Origin: Paraburkholderia flava
GTDB lineage: Bacteria; Pseudomonadota; Gammaproteobacteria; Burkholderiales; Burkholderiaceae
Assembly: GCF_004359985.1 (NCBI RefSeq)
Contig: NZ_SMRO01000002.1
Location: forward strand, 2,060,536-2,124,535
DNA: 64,000 bases
Reading direction: 5' to 3'
Position numbers and translations under genes: made by a program. The notes under the pieces were generated by a model. It had not been told where the DNA came from. It ran no database searches and saw nothing but the letters and a program-made list of their open reading frames with translations. Below, piece after piece: positions 46,696-57,100 of the stretch; positions within the stretch are counted from its first letter, which is position 1; every line of letters begins with the position of its first letter.

Positions 46696-47331
46696 ATGGC
46701 TACCCTCAAGCTCTTCTACTGCCCCGGTCATCTGTCCTTCGCGCCGCATGTGATCCTGAACGAACTGGGTGCCTCCTTCGAACTCGTCCATGTATCGATC
46801 AGGGACGGCGCGACTCAGACCGCCGAATTCAAACGTCTCAATCCGAAGGGCAAACTGCCTGTTCTTCACACCGGCCCGGACGTGCTCACGGAATCCTCCG
46901 CCATCCTGCTGTACCTCGCGCTGAGCCGGCCCGAGCGCGCGTTACTGCCCGACTCGCCGATGGGTATCGCACGCGCGGTCGAGTGGATGAACTGGCTGGC
47001 TGCCGTGCTGGCCGGCACGGTCGGCCCGAACTTCCATCCCTCCCGCTTCACGAACGACCCGAACGCACACGACAGCATCCGGCAAAAGGGCCGCGAAAGC
47101 ATCCTGCCCGTCTACACCCAGATCGACGACCGTCTCAGCCACGGTGACTGGGCGCTCGGCGAGCACTACTCCATCGTCGACCCGATGCTGCTGATCTTCT
47201 TCAAGTGGGGAAACATGCTGAAGCTGAACATGCAGCAATTCGAACACTGGAGCGCGCACGTGGAACGCATGCTGCAACGTCCCGCCGTTCAGGCCGCCCT
47301 GCAAACCGAAAACATTTCCGTCTGGGAGTGA
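46696..47331 (+). CDS. Glutathione S-transferase family protein
   Basis: The 211-residue protein has an N-terminal thioredoxin-fold domain (KLFYCPGHLSFAPHVILNEL), KRLNPKGKLPVLHTG and LTESSAILLYLALSRPERAL for glutathione binding, and an all-helical C-terminal domain. It is of the bacterial beta-like type and lacks the cysteine usual in the GACSL position. AGGAG lies about 12 bases before ATG 46696. Divergent from the carrier-protein operon, it may conjugate or protect against a reactive product. Confidence 0.9.
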   Translation: MATLKLFYCPGHLSFAPHVILNELGASFELVHVSIRDGATQTAEFKRLNPKGKLPVLHTGPDVLTESSAILLYLALSRPERALLPDSPMGIARAVEWMNWLAAVLAGTVGPNFHPSRFTNDPNAHDSIRQKGRESILPVYTQIDDRLSHGDWALGEHYSIVDPMLLIFFKWGNMLKLNMQQFEHWSAHVERMLQRPAVQAALQTENISVWE

Positions 47332-47409
47332 CGCAGCATTGCACGTCGCGTGTCGCACATCGCGTCCGGGCCGGAATCCGTCACGACCTGGGCCTCCCTG
47401 CTTTACTGC

Positions 47410-48837
47410 CTATCCATTCGCCGCCGGAACAACCATCTGGCGCGCTCGCCGCTCGCGTATCGCAAACGATCCGATGCAGCCGGTCAACACCACCGCGACC
47501 GCCGACAGCAGCATGCCGAAGTACTGATAGGCCGTGGACATCTGCATCGATTTCACGAGGATGCCGAAGACCGCAACGCCGAATGCGCCGGATATCTGCC
47601 GGAAGAAATTGACGACGGCCGAGATCATGCCGCCGCGCTCCGGTCCGATCGACTGCATCGCGATCGCGGTGATCATCGGCGGCACGAAGCCGATGCCGAA
47701 CGTGGTGAGCGCGAAGGCCGGCAACATCAGCCGGTAATCGAATCGCAACGCGGGCACCGCCAGATAGAACATGCCCGGGATCATCAGCGCAAAGCCGACC
47801 GCGATCGCGCGCTCCGGACCGTAGGTTCTGCTGATCCTGCCGCTCAACATCGTCGCCACGATCAGCGGCAGCGTGATCGGAATGAACGACAAACCTGCAT
47901 CGAGGATCGACATCTTCAGGTAGTAGCGGAAATACAGACTCGCGAAGAACACGATGCCGAAATACGCGAAGTTGACGAGCACGCCGTAAGTCAGTGCCTT
48001 CTGCAAGCCGATGTTGCGGAAAATCTCGAGTGGAATGGCCGGGTATTTGTGCCGCCGCTCGACTCGAACGAACAGCCATAGCCCGCCTGCCGCGGCAACG
48101 AGCAACGCGACGCGAACCGTCGGCGTGAGGTCGGAGTAGTTGATGATCAGCAGCAGCAGCGCGCTCGCGAATGCGAGAAGAATGCCCTGACCGAGCCAGT
48201 CCTGCGGCCGCGCCTGGCGCAGCGGTGTGCGAGGGACATACCGAAGCGTCAGCAGCACACCAAGCGCGCACACCGGCAGGTTGATGAAGAAGATGTAGCG
48301 CCAGCTGGCAATGGCGTTGATGAGACCGCCGAAGATCGGACCGCACGTGAGTGCTGCGCCGCCGAACGCGATCCAGATCGACACGAGGCTGACGCGCAGA
48401 CGCGCGTTGTCTGCGAACGCCCAGTTGATCGCGGCAAGCGAGTTCGGCACGATGATCGCCGCACCGATGCCCTGCAGAAAACGGGCGGCAAGCAGCGCGG
48501 ACACCGACGGCGCGAACCCGCACGAGAGCGATCCAAGCGCGAACACGCCATAGCCGGCCAGCAGGAATTTGCGGCTGCCGAAGCGATCGCCCAGCACCCC
48601 TGCCGACAGCAACGCGACCGAGAACGACAGCGTGTAGAGGTTGACGATCCATTGCAGCGCGGCCACGTCGATACGGTAGTAATCGCGTATCGCGGGCAGG
48701 CTTAGATTGACGATCGAGACGTCGAGCTGGACCACGAAATAGCCGAGCGACGTCGCCGCCATGAACAGCACGAGTTGCCACGCGCTCATGCGGCTCACCA
48801 CCTGGATCGGATGTGTCAGGACGGGCGATTCAGTCAT
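47410..48837 (-). CDS. DHA2-family (EmrB/QacA type) multidrug-like exporter
   Basis: The protein of about 475 residues has 14 predicted helices, with VVQLDVSIVNLSLPAIRDYY in helix 1, AGVLGDRFGSRKFLLAGYG as motif A and AARFLQGIGAAIIVPNSLAAI in helix 4. It should export a toxic compound with protons. ATG 48837 (MTESPVLTH) is used; a TTG-started extension to 48963 lacks support. It is convergent with the glutathione transferase gene and may be the exporter for the cluster's product. Confidence 0.88.
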   Translation of the reverse strand: MTESPVLTHPIQVVSRMSAWQLVLFMAATSLGYFVVQLDVSIVNLSLPAIRDYYRIDVAALQWIVNLYTLSFSVALLSAGVLGDRFGSRKFLLAGYGVFALGSLSCGFAPSVSALLAARFLQGIGAAIIVPNSLAAINWAFADNARLRVSLVSIWIAFGGAALTCGPIFGGLINAIASWRYIFFINLPVCALGVLLTLRYVPRTPLRQARPQDWLGQGILLAFASALLLLIINYSDLTPTVRVALLVAAAGGLWLFVRVERRHKYPAIPLEIFRNIGLQKALTYGVLVNFAYFGIVFFASLYFRYYLKMSILDAGLSFIPITLPLIVATMLSGRISRTYGPERAIAVGFALMIPGMFYLAVPALRFDYRLMLPAFALTTFGIGFVPPMITAIAMQSIGPERGGMISAVVNFFRQISGAFGVAVFGILVKSMQMSTAYQYFGMLLSAVAVVLTGCIGSFAIRERRARQMVVPAANG

Positions 48838-49352
48838 TTCGTGCAGTCGGGTCCGGGTAAAGGAGGCCTCGTTCGGAGCAGCGACGTCGGCCGCGAGCGA
48901 GTGTGTCGCGTCTGTCGGAGCAGCGAATGCGAGAACAATGCGACGACCCTGACGAGACGTCAAATATATTTTTCCCGCCTAATTGAGTCGTAAAAGATAT
49001 CAGTGACTTTTGTGCGAAATTCGCCTGCGACGCATCGATGTCACGCAGAGGCTATTGCGGTGCGGTGTACGGAATGCCCGGTCTCGTGCCGAAGACCGCG
49101 TTGCAGAGGTCGTGGAACGCGCGCTTTTTCAGGCGTGGAAGGTGCGACGGGAGGAGTGAAAACATTTGGACTTCTGAATGAAGCTCGAAGCGTCGTGAGT
49201 GGCGCGAACCATAGCGGCAGGAGGCTGCTATCCGACCGGACAGCAGCCTCGAACAAACAACGCGTAAGGAGTGCGCGTGTCGCGCGCGCACCGTCTACCT
49301 GTACCGCACGGCTGCATTGCGCAACCGCGGCGGTTCGTTCGGAACGACGCGC
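48838..49352. other. Intergenic region with an inverted repeat
   Basis: No convincing gene is seen in these 515 bases. The left part, AT-rich near 48963-48990, should hold the exporter promoter. A nine-base inverted repeat lies at 49221-49250. Confidence 0.55.
49221..49250. terminator. Nine-base inverted repeat, possible terminator
   Basis: GAGGCTGCT and AGCAGCCTC are perfectly complementary around a 12-base loop. It lies about 100 bases after the HigA-like gene's stop codon. There is no T-run in either direction. Confidence 0.35.
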
Positions 49353-49784
49353 CTAAAGAAACCGGCTCACATCCGTATGAAACCGCACGGCCAACGCCTT
49401 CGCGACATTCTTGCTGATCGCGCGACGCCCCGCGAGAATATCGCTGATCACAGTCGGCGAAGCGATATCGGATAGATCCTTTTGTCGCAGCTTGTGTGTC
49501 TGCAGCAGGTAGCGCAGCACGTCGCGCGGCGATGCGTCCGGCAGCGGCAACTGCCCGGCCTGCTTCGCCTCCCACGCGGCGATCAGCATCGTCGCGATCT
49601 CGAGCAGATCGGCGAGCGGCGCAGGTGCGTCGCCGTGCAGATGCGCGGTCAGATCCTTCGCGAACTGCTTGAGCGTCTCGTAGCCTTTTTCGCTGCGAAC
49701 CGGCGTCAACGGTACCTGGTCCTGCAACGCAGTCCAGGCCTCGGCGATGGCGGGAAACGATCCCGCGATGCGATCGGCGTTCAT
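49353..49784 (-). CDS. HigA-like HTH (XRE) regulator, orphan antitoxin type
   Basis: The 143-residue protein starts MNADRIAGSFPAIAEAW and ends with an XRE helix-turn-helix (QTHKLRQKDLSDIASPTVIS, then DILAGRRAISKNVAKALAVRF). This is the HigA/YgjM antitoxin layout. No HigB-type toxin gene flanks it. ATG 49898 is an alternative start with a good GGAAGG site eight bases upstream, six bases after the glycosyltransferase stop; it would add 38 charged residues. It may regulate its own operon or the adjacent loci. Confidence 0.8.
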   Translation of the reverse strand: MNADRIAGSFPAIAEAWTALQDQVPLTPVRSEKGYETLKQFAKDLTAHLHGDAPAPLADLLEIATMLIAAWEAKQAGQLPLPDASPRDVLRYLLQTHKLRQKDLSDIASPTVISDILAGRRAISKNVAKALAVRFHTDVSRFL

Positions 49785-49903
49785 GTTTTCTGGCTCTTCC
49801 TCTTGCTCGCGCCGTGCGCCGTCCGCGTGAAGCTCGTGGACGAACGACGGCTGTCTGTTGGTATCGATCGAAAAATCGGCGGGTTGTATCACGCTCATTT
49901 GCT

Positions 49904-51097
49904 TTACCTTCCCCACATGCTGCTTTGCGCGGAATCGCGCGGCCACGCGGGATCGAGCGCCTGCACCGGACGGCGCCCGCGTGCGCCGGCGGCCGCCACG
50001 GCGCGCGTGACCTCGACCATGAACGCACGACGGAACGTCGCGGCCGAAAACCGCTCCGCGTTCGCACGACACACCGCAGGCAGAATCGCGTCGCGATGAC
50101 GCTCGAAGCGATCCACCGCTTCGAGCAACGACGACACGCTCTGCTGTCCGAAATGCACGCCGGTCGGTTGCGGTTCGCCTAACGGCACCACTGTTTCGAG
50201 CGCCCCGCCCTTGCCGTACGCGATCACCGGCGTCCCGCACGCCTGCGCTTCGACGACCGCAATGCCGAAATCCTCCTCGGCTGCGAACACGAACGCCTTC
50301 GCGCGCTGCATGTGATCCTTCAGCACGGCGAACGATTGATAACCGAGGATCTCCACGTTCGGCCCCGCCTTCTCGCGGATCTTCTGCATCTCCGGACCAT
50401 CGCCGATCACGACGAGCCTGCGCTGCGGCAGCGCGGTGAACGCTTCGACGATCAGGTCCATCCGTTTGTACGGCACCATCCGTGACGCGGTCAGATAGAA
50501 ATCGTCTTTCTGCTCGCAGACGTCGAAGCTCTGCACGTCGACCGGCGGTGCGATCACGGATGCTTCGCGTCGATAGGTTTTCAGCATCCGGCGCGCGACG
50601 AAATGCGAATTCGCGATCAGGCAGTCGACCCCGTTCGCTGAACGCGCGTCCCAACCACGCAGGTAATGCAGTAACACGCGCGTTGCCCACGAGCGCGGAC
50701 CGCGCGTCAAATGTGCTTCGCGCAGATACTGATGCTGCAGGTCCCACGCGTAGCGCATCGGCGAGTGCACGTAGCTCACGTGAATCTGGTCGGGGCCGAC
50801 CAGCACGCCCTTCGCAACCGCATATGAACTCGTGACGATCAGGTCGTAGCCCGACAGATCGAACTGCTCGACCGCGAGCGGCATCAACGGCAGATACGCG
50901 CGATAGCGTTTGCGCGCGAACGGCAGGCGTTGAATGAACGACGTCGTCACGGACTTGCCGCGGACCGGCGCGCGGTCCTCGAGAAAATCGACGAGGCTGA
51001 ACAGATCGGCATCGGGAAAGCACTGGACGATCTGCTCCAGTACTTTCTCCGCACCGCCGGGCGCCACGAGCCAGTCGTGAACGATCGCCACTTTCAT
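49904..51097 (-). CDS. Glycosyltransferase family 4
   Basis: The 397-residue protein begins MKVAIVHDWLVAPGGAEKVL and has SYVHSPMRYAWDLQHQYL and the EX7E motif in EDFGIAVVEAQACGTP, matching mannosyl/GT4 enzymes of polysaccharide loci. ATG 51097 is used because the Rossmann strand starts there; the frame is open further upstream but Arg-rich and antisense-like. It is divergent from the GT4 gene at 51353 and outside the main EPS locus by 20 kb. Confidence 0.9.
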   Translation of the reverse strand: MKVAIVHDWLVAPGGAEKVLEQIVQCFPDADLFSLVDFLEDRAPVRGKSVTTSFIQRLPFARKRYRAYLPLMPLAVEQFDLSGYDLIVTSSYAVAKGVLVGPDQIHVSYVHSPMRYAWDLQHQYLREAHLTRGPRSWATRVLLHYLRGWDARSANGVDCLIANSHFVARRMLKTYRREASVIAPPVDVQSFDVCEQKDDFYLTASRMVPYKRMDLIVEAFTALPQRRLVVIGDGPEMQKIREKAGPNVEILGYQSFAVLKDHMQRAKAFVFAAEEDFGIAVVEAQACGTPVIAYGKGGALETVVPLGEPQPTGVHFGQQSVSSLLEAVDRFERHRDAILPAVCRANAERFSAATFRRAFMVEVTRAVAAAGARGRRPVQALDPAWPRDSAQSSMWGR

Positions 51098-51171
51098 GAT
51101 CTCTGCTACCTGTAAAAAGGCGCATGGACGTCCCCATCGCCACGCAGTCGAGTGTACGGGCCGTGTCTCGC

Positions 51172-51189
51172 GCCGTGCGTGCGCACGGC
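51172..51189. promoter_or_regulatory. 18-bp palindrome between divergent glycosyltransferase genes
   Basis: GCCGTGCG-TG-CGCACGGC is perfectly paired around two bases. It lies in the 255-base divergent promoter region. The direct repeat TCTCGATAT occurs nearby at 51239 and 51267. Together they suggest regulator binding. Confidence 0.4.
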
Positions 51190-51352
51190 CACACTGCGCA
51201 CGCGACAGTGCGCGAATAATGGAATCTCCCGGTCTTTGTCTCGATATCTTCCGGCAGCGGTCCATATCTCGATATTCCTTCGGCCTGTCTCGTAATTCGC
51301 GTGTGGTCCGCGACGCGTGACGACATCCGCTAACGCCCTGTCCTGCACGACG

Positions 51353-52621
51353 ATGAACGCTCCTCCCAATCTCGCTTCTTCGCTCCCCCTCGCCGCCGCC
51401 GATCCGCTCGACAGCGCGGCCGCCGCACACGCCTCGAAGGAAGTCCCGTTGGGGGATGCACCCTCCGTGCTGTTCGTCGATCAAAGCGGTCAACTGGGTG
51501 GCGCCGAATTCGCGCTGCTGCCGCTCGCCGGGCTGTGCGCGTCGCGCGGTGAAGTGGTGTTGCTGTCGGACGGTCCGTTCCGTGCGCGGCTCGAAGCGCT
51601 CGGCGTGCGTGTGCGCGTGATCGGCGATGCGCGCGTGTCGGGGATCGGACGGCAATCGCTGCGCTTCGGCTGGCTACGCGCGCTGCCCGCGATCGTGCGT
51701 CAGGTGTGTGCGCTCGCGCGTGAAGCAAAACGTTTCGACGTGCTGTTTCTGAACACGCAGAAGGCGCTCGTGCTCGGTGCGCTCGGCAAGCCGTTGCATC
51801 GTCGGCCGGTGATCTGGTATCTGCACGACATCATGTCGCCGGAACATTTCGGCACCGCGCAGCGCGTGATCGTCCGATGGCTCGTGCGTCATGCGGTCGA
51901 TCACGTGGTCGCGAATTCGCAGGCGTCCGCGCAATCGCTCGCGACGCTGACGGGTCGCGCATCCGACATGCCGCCGGTCGTGCACAACGGCATCGACACG
52001 CACGCATTCGACACCCCCGCCATCGATCATCCCGACGACGTCGTTGCATTGCGTCGTCGTCTCGGCCTGCCGGAACACGCGTGGCTCGCGGGACTATTCG
52101 GGCGCCTCGCGCCGTGGAAAGGTCAGCATGTCGCAATCGATGCACTCGCGCGCCTGCCCGACGTGCATCTGGTGCTGGTCGGCGCGGCGCTGTTCGGCGA
52201 GGATGTGTACGCTCGGCAGTTGCACGATCGGGCCGAACGACTCGGCGTCGCGGAGCGCGTGCATTTCGCGGGCTTTCAGGACGACATGCCCGCGTGGATG
52301 AAAGCGATGGACGTGGTGCTGCATACGTCGACGGATGCGGAGCCGTTCGGGCGTGTGATCGTCGAGGGGATGGCGGCTGGGCGTCCGGTGATCGCGACGG
52401 CCGCGGGCGGCGTGACCGAGATCGTGCGGCACGGGCATAACGGCTGGCTCGTCGAGCCGGGTAACGATGTCGTGCTCGCGGATGCGATACGGACGCTGCA
52501 CACTTCGCCGGTGGTCGCGCGGCAGCTGGCACAACAGGGGCTCGTCGATGCGCGGCGCGATTTCTCGCTCGATGGCTTTTTGCGGCGAATGACGCAGGTC
52601 ATTGCCGATATCGGGCGATAA
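51353..52621 (+). CDS. Glycosyltransferase family 4
   Basis: The protein of about 422 residues has LFVDQSGQLGGAEFALLPLA near residue 40, WYLHDIMSPEHFGTAQRVIV in the middle and the EX7E motif in EPFGRVIVEGMAAGRP. It is a GT-B enzyme of the GT4 family. GTG 51317 is an alternative start; neither has a strong ribosome site. It is paired divergently with the GT4 gene ending at 49904, and both may add sugars to a second glycan or to the EPS. Confidence 0.88.
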   Translation: MNAPPNLASSLPLAAADPLDSAAAAHASKEVPLGDAPSVLFVDQSGQLGGAEFALLPLAGLCASRGEVVLLSDGPFRARLEALGVRVRVIGDARVSGIGRQSLRFGWLRALPAIVRQVCALAREAKRFDVLFLNTQKALVLGALGKPLHRRPVIWYLHDIMSPEHFGTAQRVIVRWLVRHAVDHVVANSQASAQSLATLTGRASDMPPVVHNGIDTHAFDTPAIDHPDDVVALRRRLGLPEHAWLAGLFGRLAPWKGQHVAIDALARLPDVHLVLVGAALFGEDVYARQLHDRAERLGVAERVHFAGFQDDMPAWMKAMDVVLHTSTDAEPFGRVIVEGMAAGRPVIATAAGGVTEIVRHGHNGWLVEPGNDVVLADAIRTLHTSPVVARQLAQQGLVDARRDFSLDGFLRRMTQVIADIGR

Positions 52622-52636
52622 GCCGCGTTGCGCGAC

Positions 52637-52664
52637 CGCTGATCGGGATTCGCCCGTATCAGCG
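52637..52664. terminator. Hairpin after the glycosyltransferase gene
   Basis: CGCTGATcGGG and CCCgtATCAGCG pair around ATTCG, starting 16 bases after the stop codon. It sits between two convergent genes and may stop transcription from both. Confidence 0.45.
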
Positions 52665-52802
52665 CGTGAACGGCGACGTGAGCATGTGACGACAGCAGCG
52701 GTCGGTGGATATCGGCGGTTCGTGCGCGTGCATTGACGGCGGGAACATTGCCCGTCATCGAGCGCTTGCGCCTTCACACGGACCCGAGACGGTCATTGCG
52801 AG

Positions 52803-53807
52803 TCACACCCCGGATCGATCGCTCTCTACTGCGATGACGTTTCTTCTCGTGACGATACGCACGGGGCGCGTCAGCTTCCGGTTGATGTCAGGAATGAGCG
52901 ATGCCGGCAGTGCAAAGGGGCCGGCCGTCCTCAAATCGGCCACATGCATCAAGTACCGGCCAGCGATGTTGAACTGCACGAACGCCTCGATGTGCGGGTT
53001 GTCGCGCATGGCGATCTGCATCGCGTCTGCGTCCAGCACATACGATGGGGAAACGATAAATACGCTACCGTCGACTGGAGGGAGCGCGCGATTTCCGGCG
53101 TGAACGATCCATTCGAGGCCTGCTTTCGTCACCGCTCCGCGAAGAGACATGCCGAACATCACGCCGTCCCCATCGGCGTTGTGTTTGAGCCACCAGTCGT
53201 TCTGCCAGTCTTCATACCCCATCAGCGTGCCTTCGAGGCGTTCGTAGTGCTCGTTCCACCCACCCGAAGCGCCAGCGCAGTGCGACACCAGTTTCAGGGC
53301 TGCAATACGCCACTCTTCACCCGTCGGCGTGTACAACGCACTGATCATACGATCGCCCTGCGGGGAAGCGCCGACATCTTCTTCTTCGACGTACAGCAGA
53401 CCTTCCGCGACGTAGTGATCGTAGCGAGCTTTCAGTTCCCACGAGTCGTGCATATCTCCGAAAAACATCTTCGCGAGTTTTTTCCGGCCTTGCAGCAGCA
53501 GCGGCAACTCATAACCCGAGTGGAACAAATAGGGAGTCTGATGCCATTTTCTGCTGTCTCTGTGTAGCGTGACCAGGCGCTGTTCGCTATCGAACGGTAT
53601 GTTGAACGCGTTGCAAAGCGACGTGACTTCGTCGGGGTCTAATGTGTAGATCCCGTCGAAACCGGGATTGTCGGCTTCATCGATCGACAGAATGCGCCAG
53701 AGCTCAGCCAGGTCATTCGTTTCAAACCGTGCGCCGACGCACGGATACAGCAGATCGGCGTCGATCGCATACAGCACGAATGCGAAATTTGTCTCTGGGG
53801 TTTTCAT
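52803..53807 (-). CDS. Hypothetical protein, 334 residues
   Basis: I do not recognise this family. It starts MKTPETNFAFVLYAIDADLL at ATG 53807 and has no signal peptide or membrane span. It is acidic and rich in aromatic residues, with DWQNDWWLKHNADGDGVMFG and HCAGASGGWNEHYERLEG in the middle. The last 60 residues hold PHIEAFVQFNIAGRYLMHV. It is divergent from the autotransporter gene, and its codon use seems less GC-biased than the core genes, which hints at transfer. An immunity or effector-related role is a guess. Confidence 0.6.
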   Translation of the reverse strand: MKTPETNFAFVLYAIDADLLYPCVGARFETNDLAELWRILSIDEADNPGFDGIYTLDPDEVTSLCNAFNIPFDSEQRLVTLHRDSRKWHQTPYLFHSGYELPLLLQGRKKLAKMFFGDMHDSWELKARYDHYVAEGLLYVEEEDVGASPQGDRMISALYTPTGEEWRIAALKLVSHCAGASGGWNEHYERLEGTLMGYEDWQNDWWLKHNADGDGVMFGMSLRGAVTKAGLEWIVHAGNRALPPVDGSVFIVSPSYVLDADAMQIAMRDNPHIEAFVQFNIAGRYLMHVADLRTAGPFALPASLIPDINRKLTRPVRIVTRRNVIAVESDRSGV

Positions 53808-54108
53808 TTTCTGTCGGTCCTGACTGGAAGCCGGTCGATCGCCATGTATCGGTATTCGAATATCCGCAGCCCGGAACGTAACGCCAAACCGGGCTTCAGG
53901 GAGCTCCCTCTTTGTGTAGTTCGTCCGGCTTGTCGTCGGAAGCGCTGCTTCGTCTGTCGGGTGGCCTTCAGGTCTCGACTTCTGCATGCTGCACTGCGAG
54001 CTATAGCCCCACGCAAACACACACCCGAGTTAGTTCATAAAAGTTCATTAAAGCGCAATGCATAACCGCCGATATTAGAAGAGCAATTAAACCGACCGGC
54101 CATAAAAC
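53808..54108. promoter_or_regulatory. Divergent intergenic region before the autotransporter
   Basis: The 301 bases turn AT-rich near 54030-54100. A ten-base tandem repeat, GTTCATAAAA then GTTCATTAAA, lies at 54033-54052 and may be a regulator site or part of the promoter of the autotransporter gene. Confidence 0.45.
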
Positions 54109-57100
54109 ATGAAAAAGAACGCGCAGGGATTTGCTCAATTCGTTTCTCCCCGTAAACGGCCTGGCGCCGGACCGCTCAGGCTCTCCTGTCTGACACTGGC
54201 CGCGTTGAGCGCATTCGCGCACCCCGCCCTCGCCGCAAATTTCATGGTGGCCAGTAACGCGGACCTTATCGCTGCGATCAACGCCGCCAATGCGTCGAGC
54301 GACGCGAGTTCGACCATTACGTTGACGCAGAGCTTTCAGGTCGCCCCCGGCAACGTACCGACCCCGACGAAGGCCCTCACGATCGACACGCAGGGCTTCA
54401 CGCTGACGGGCAACCCGAACATCAACTGGTCGAATCCGGCATCGGGTGCCCCGACCCTGACCCTGCTGGGAACCTTTACAGGTACTAATGCCGTGGGTAC
54501 TGGCGGAAGCCTGTCGGTGTTCAACGGCTCGGTCATCAATGACGGTTCGATCAAGGGATTCTCAAGCGGCGCCACTGGCACGGCACAACACGGCGTGCAG
54601 TTGTCCGGGACGGCGACATTCGTGAACAACGGTTCGATCGTCGGTGGAGATGCACCCTCCATTGGCACGGCGGGAATCGGCGTCAACACGTCGATCACCG
54701 GGGGACTGGTCACGCTGACCAACAACGGGACGATCCAGGGCGGCAGTACCAGCGGCAGAGGCGGAGCGTTCGGCGTGGTTCTGGGAACGCCTACAAACGG
54801 GACGCTGACCAACACCGGCACGATTCGCGGCGGCTCCGATCTGATCGGCACAAAGGCGGGCGGCGCGGCTGTCGAAACCCGGAAGACGGGACCCGCGGGC
54901 ATCATTTCCATCGTCAATTCAGGCACGCTGATCGGCGGCAACGACGCCGTCGCGATCTTCGGGCTCGGAGCAATCAACCTGATCAACAGCGGCACGATCC
55001 AGGCCGGCAGCGGCCAGACCGACGCGATCAATTTTTTTGCGGGGAGCACGGGTCGGCTTGTGCTCGAACTCGACGCCGGATCGGTCATCAACGGCAACGT
55101 CGTGGCAAGTGCCGCAGCGGCAAACAACGCGTTCCGTCTGGGCGGCAGCACAAACGCGTCCTTCGACACATCGTCGATCGGCAGCACCGCGCAGTACCAG
55201 AACTTCAACACTTTCGAGAAAATCGGCACGAGCACGTGGACGCTGACTGGCACGACCACCGCCGTCACGCCGTGGACGTTGACCGACGGCATCCTGCAGA
55301 TTTCCAGCGACGGCAATCTCGGCGACGCGTCCGGCGGACTCACGTTCAACGGCGGCACGCTCGAAAACACCGCGAGTCTCGCGAGCGCGCGAAGCGTCGC
55401 GATGACGGCAAACGGCACGCTGCTCACCGACGCCGGCACGACGTTGACGCTGAACGGCGTGCTGTCGGGTGCCGGTGCGCTAGCCAAGGACGGCGCCGGT
55501 ACGCTCGTGCTGAACGCAGCGAACACGTACGCGGGCGGCACGACGGTCGATGCCGGCACGCTGGTCGTCGGCGACGCGACTCATAACGTCGCGACGCTCG
55601 GCGCAGGCCTCACCACGGTCGCTGCCGGTGCGACGCTGGGCGGTTATGGCTCGGTGTCCGGTGCGGTGAACAACAACGGCACGATCTCGGCGGCGAATGC
55701 GCTCGCATCGCTCGCGGCGGGCGCCGCCGGGACGCTGCGCATCGGCGGCGATCTGAACAACGCGGGCGTCGTCAATCTCGCCGCTGCTTCGGGACAAACC
55801 GGCAACGTGCTGAACGTCGCCGGCAACTACACGGGTACGAACGGCCAGGTCGTGCTGAACACCGTGCTCAACGAAGGCGGCAGCGCGACGCAAAGCGATC
55901 GTCTCGTGATCGGCGGCAATGCGAGCGGCAGCACGTTGCTGCAACTGAACCGTTCGGGCTCGGGTACGGCGACCACCGGCAACGGCATCCAGCTGGTGCA
56001 GGTCGGCGGCACGTCGGCCGCGAACAGCTTCCATCTGGCCGCGCCGATTCAGGCCGGCGCGTATCAGTATCTGCTGTATCAAGGCGGCCCGACCGACGCG
56101 AACAGCTGGTACCTGCGATCGCAGTTCGACCCGGTCACGGCGACCGATTCATCGGGAACCGGCGGGACCGGTACAGCGCCGTCCGGCACGACCGGCAATG
56201 CTGCTTCGGGGGCGGCCTCGCAGATCGCCTATCGTCCAGGGGTGGCCGGCTACGCTGTCACGCCGCTGCTCGTCACCGACTATGGCTTCACGATGCTGGG
56301 TCGTCTGCAGGAACGTGTCGGCGATCAGGCGAGCGTCGAAGCCGCGAACCAGTCCGCAAGCAAAAACGGCGTGTGGGGGCGCATCGGCGGACAGAATCTG
56401 CAAGCCGATGCAGGCAACCGCTTCTCCGCCGACGAGCACACGTTCTTCGCGCAGTTCGGCAAGGACTGGACCGTCGCGCGCGGCACGAACGGTGGCAGCA
56501 CACATACCGGCGCAACGCTCAGTTTCGGCTCGACGTCCGCATCGTTTGCCGACAGCGCGCGCGGCGTCACCGGGCAACTGTCGGACACGACCGGCACGGT
56601 CGAAACGCAGGCGCAATCGGTCGGCGGCTACTGGACGAAGTACCTGCCCGACGGCACCTACTTCGACACCGTCGGCCAGTTGACGCACTATCAAAACCAG
56701 TACGGCGACGTGTACGGCGGCAACGGCCGGCAGAACGGATTCGGCGCGGGTGTATCCGGCGAAGCGGGCAAGCCGTTCTCGCTCGGTGTGGGCGGCATCG
56801 CGATCGAACCGCAGGCGCAACTGCTCTATCAGTACATCCACTTGAATCACTTCAGCGACGGCATCTCGGACATCGGCACGAACACCACCAACGCGCTGCG
56901 CGGCCGGCTCGGCTTCCGGCTGTTCCGGGCCAATCTCGACAACGATGCGAAGAATTCGACGTTGACGCCGTATCTGACCGCCGACGTGCTGCACGATTTT
57001 TTCTCGCCGGGGCAAACCAGCGTCGGTGGCGCGACGTTGGACAACCAGCTCGGTAAAACCTGGTACGACGTGGGTGTGGGCTTGACGGGCAGCTTTGGGA

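Noticed and set aside
48838..48963. N-terminal extension of the DHA2 exporter from a TTG codon
   Set aside because: The extra residues are not membrane-like and no ribosome site supports them.
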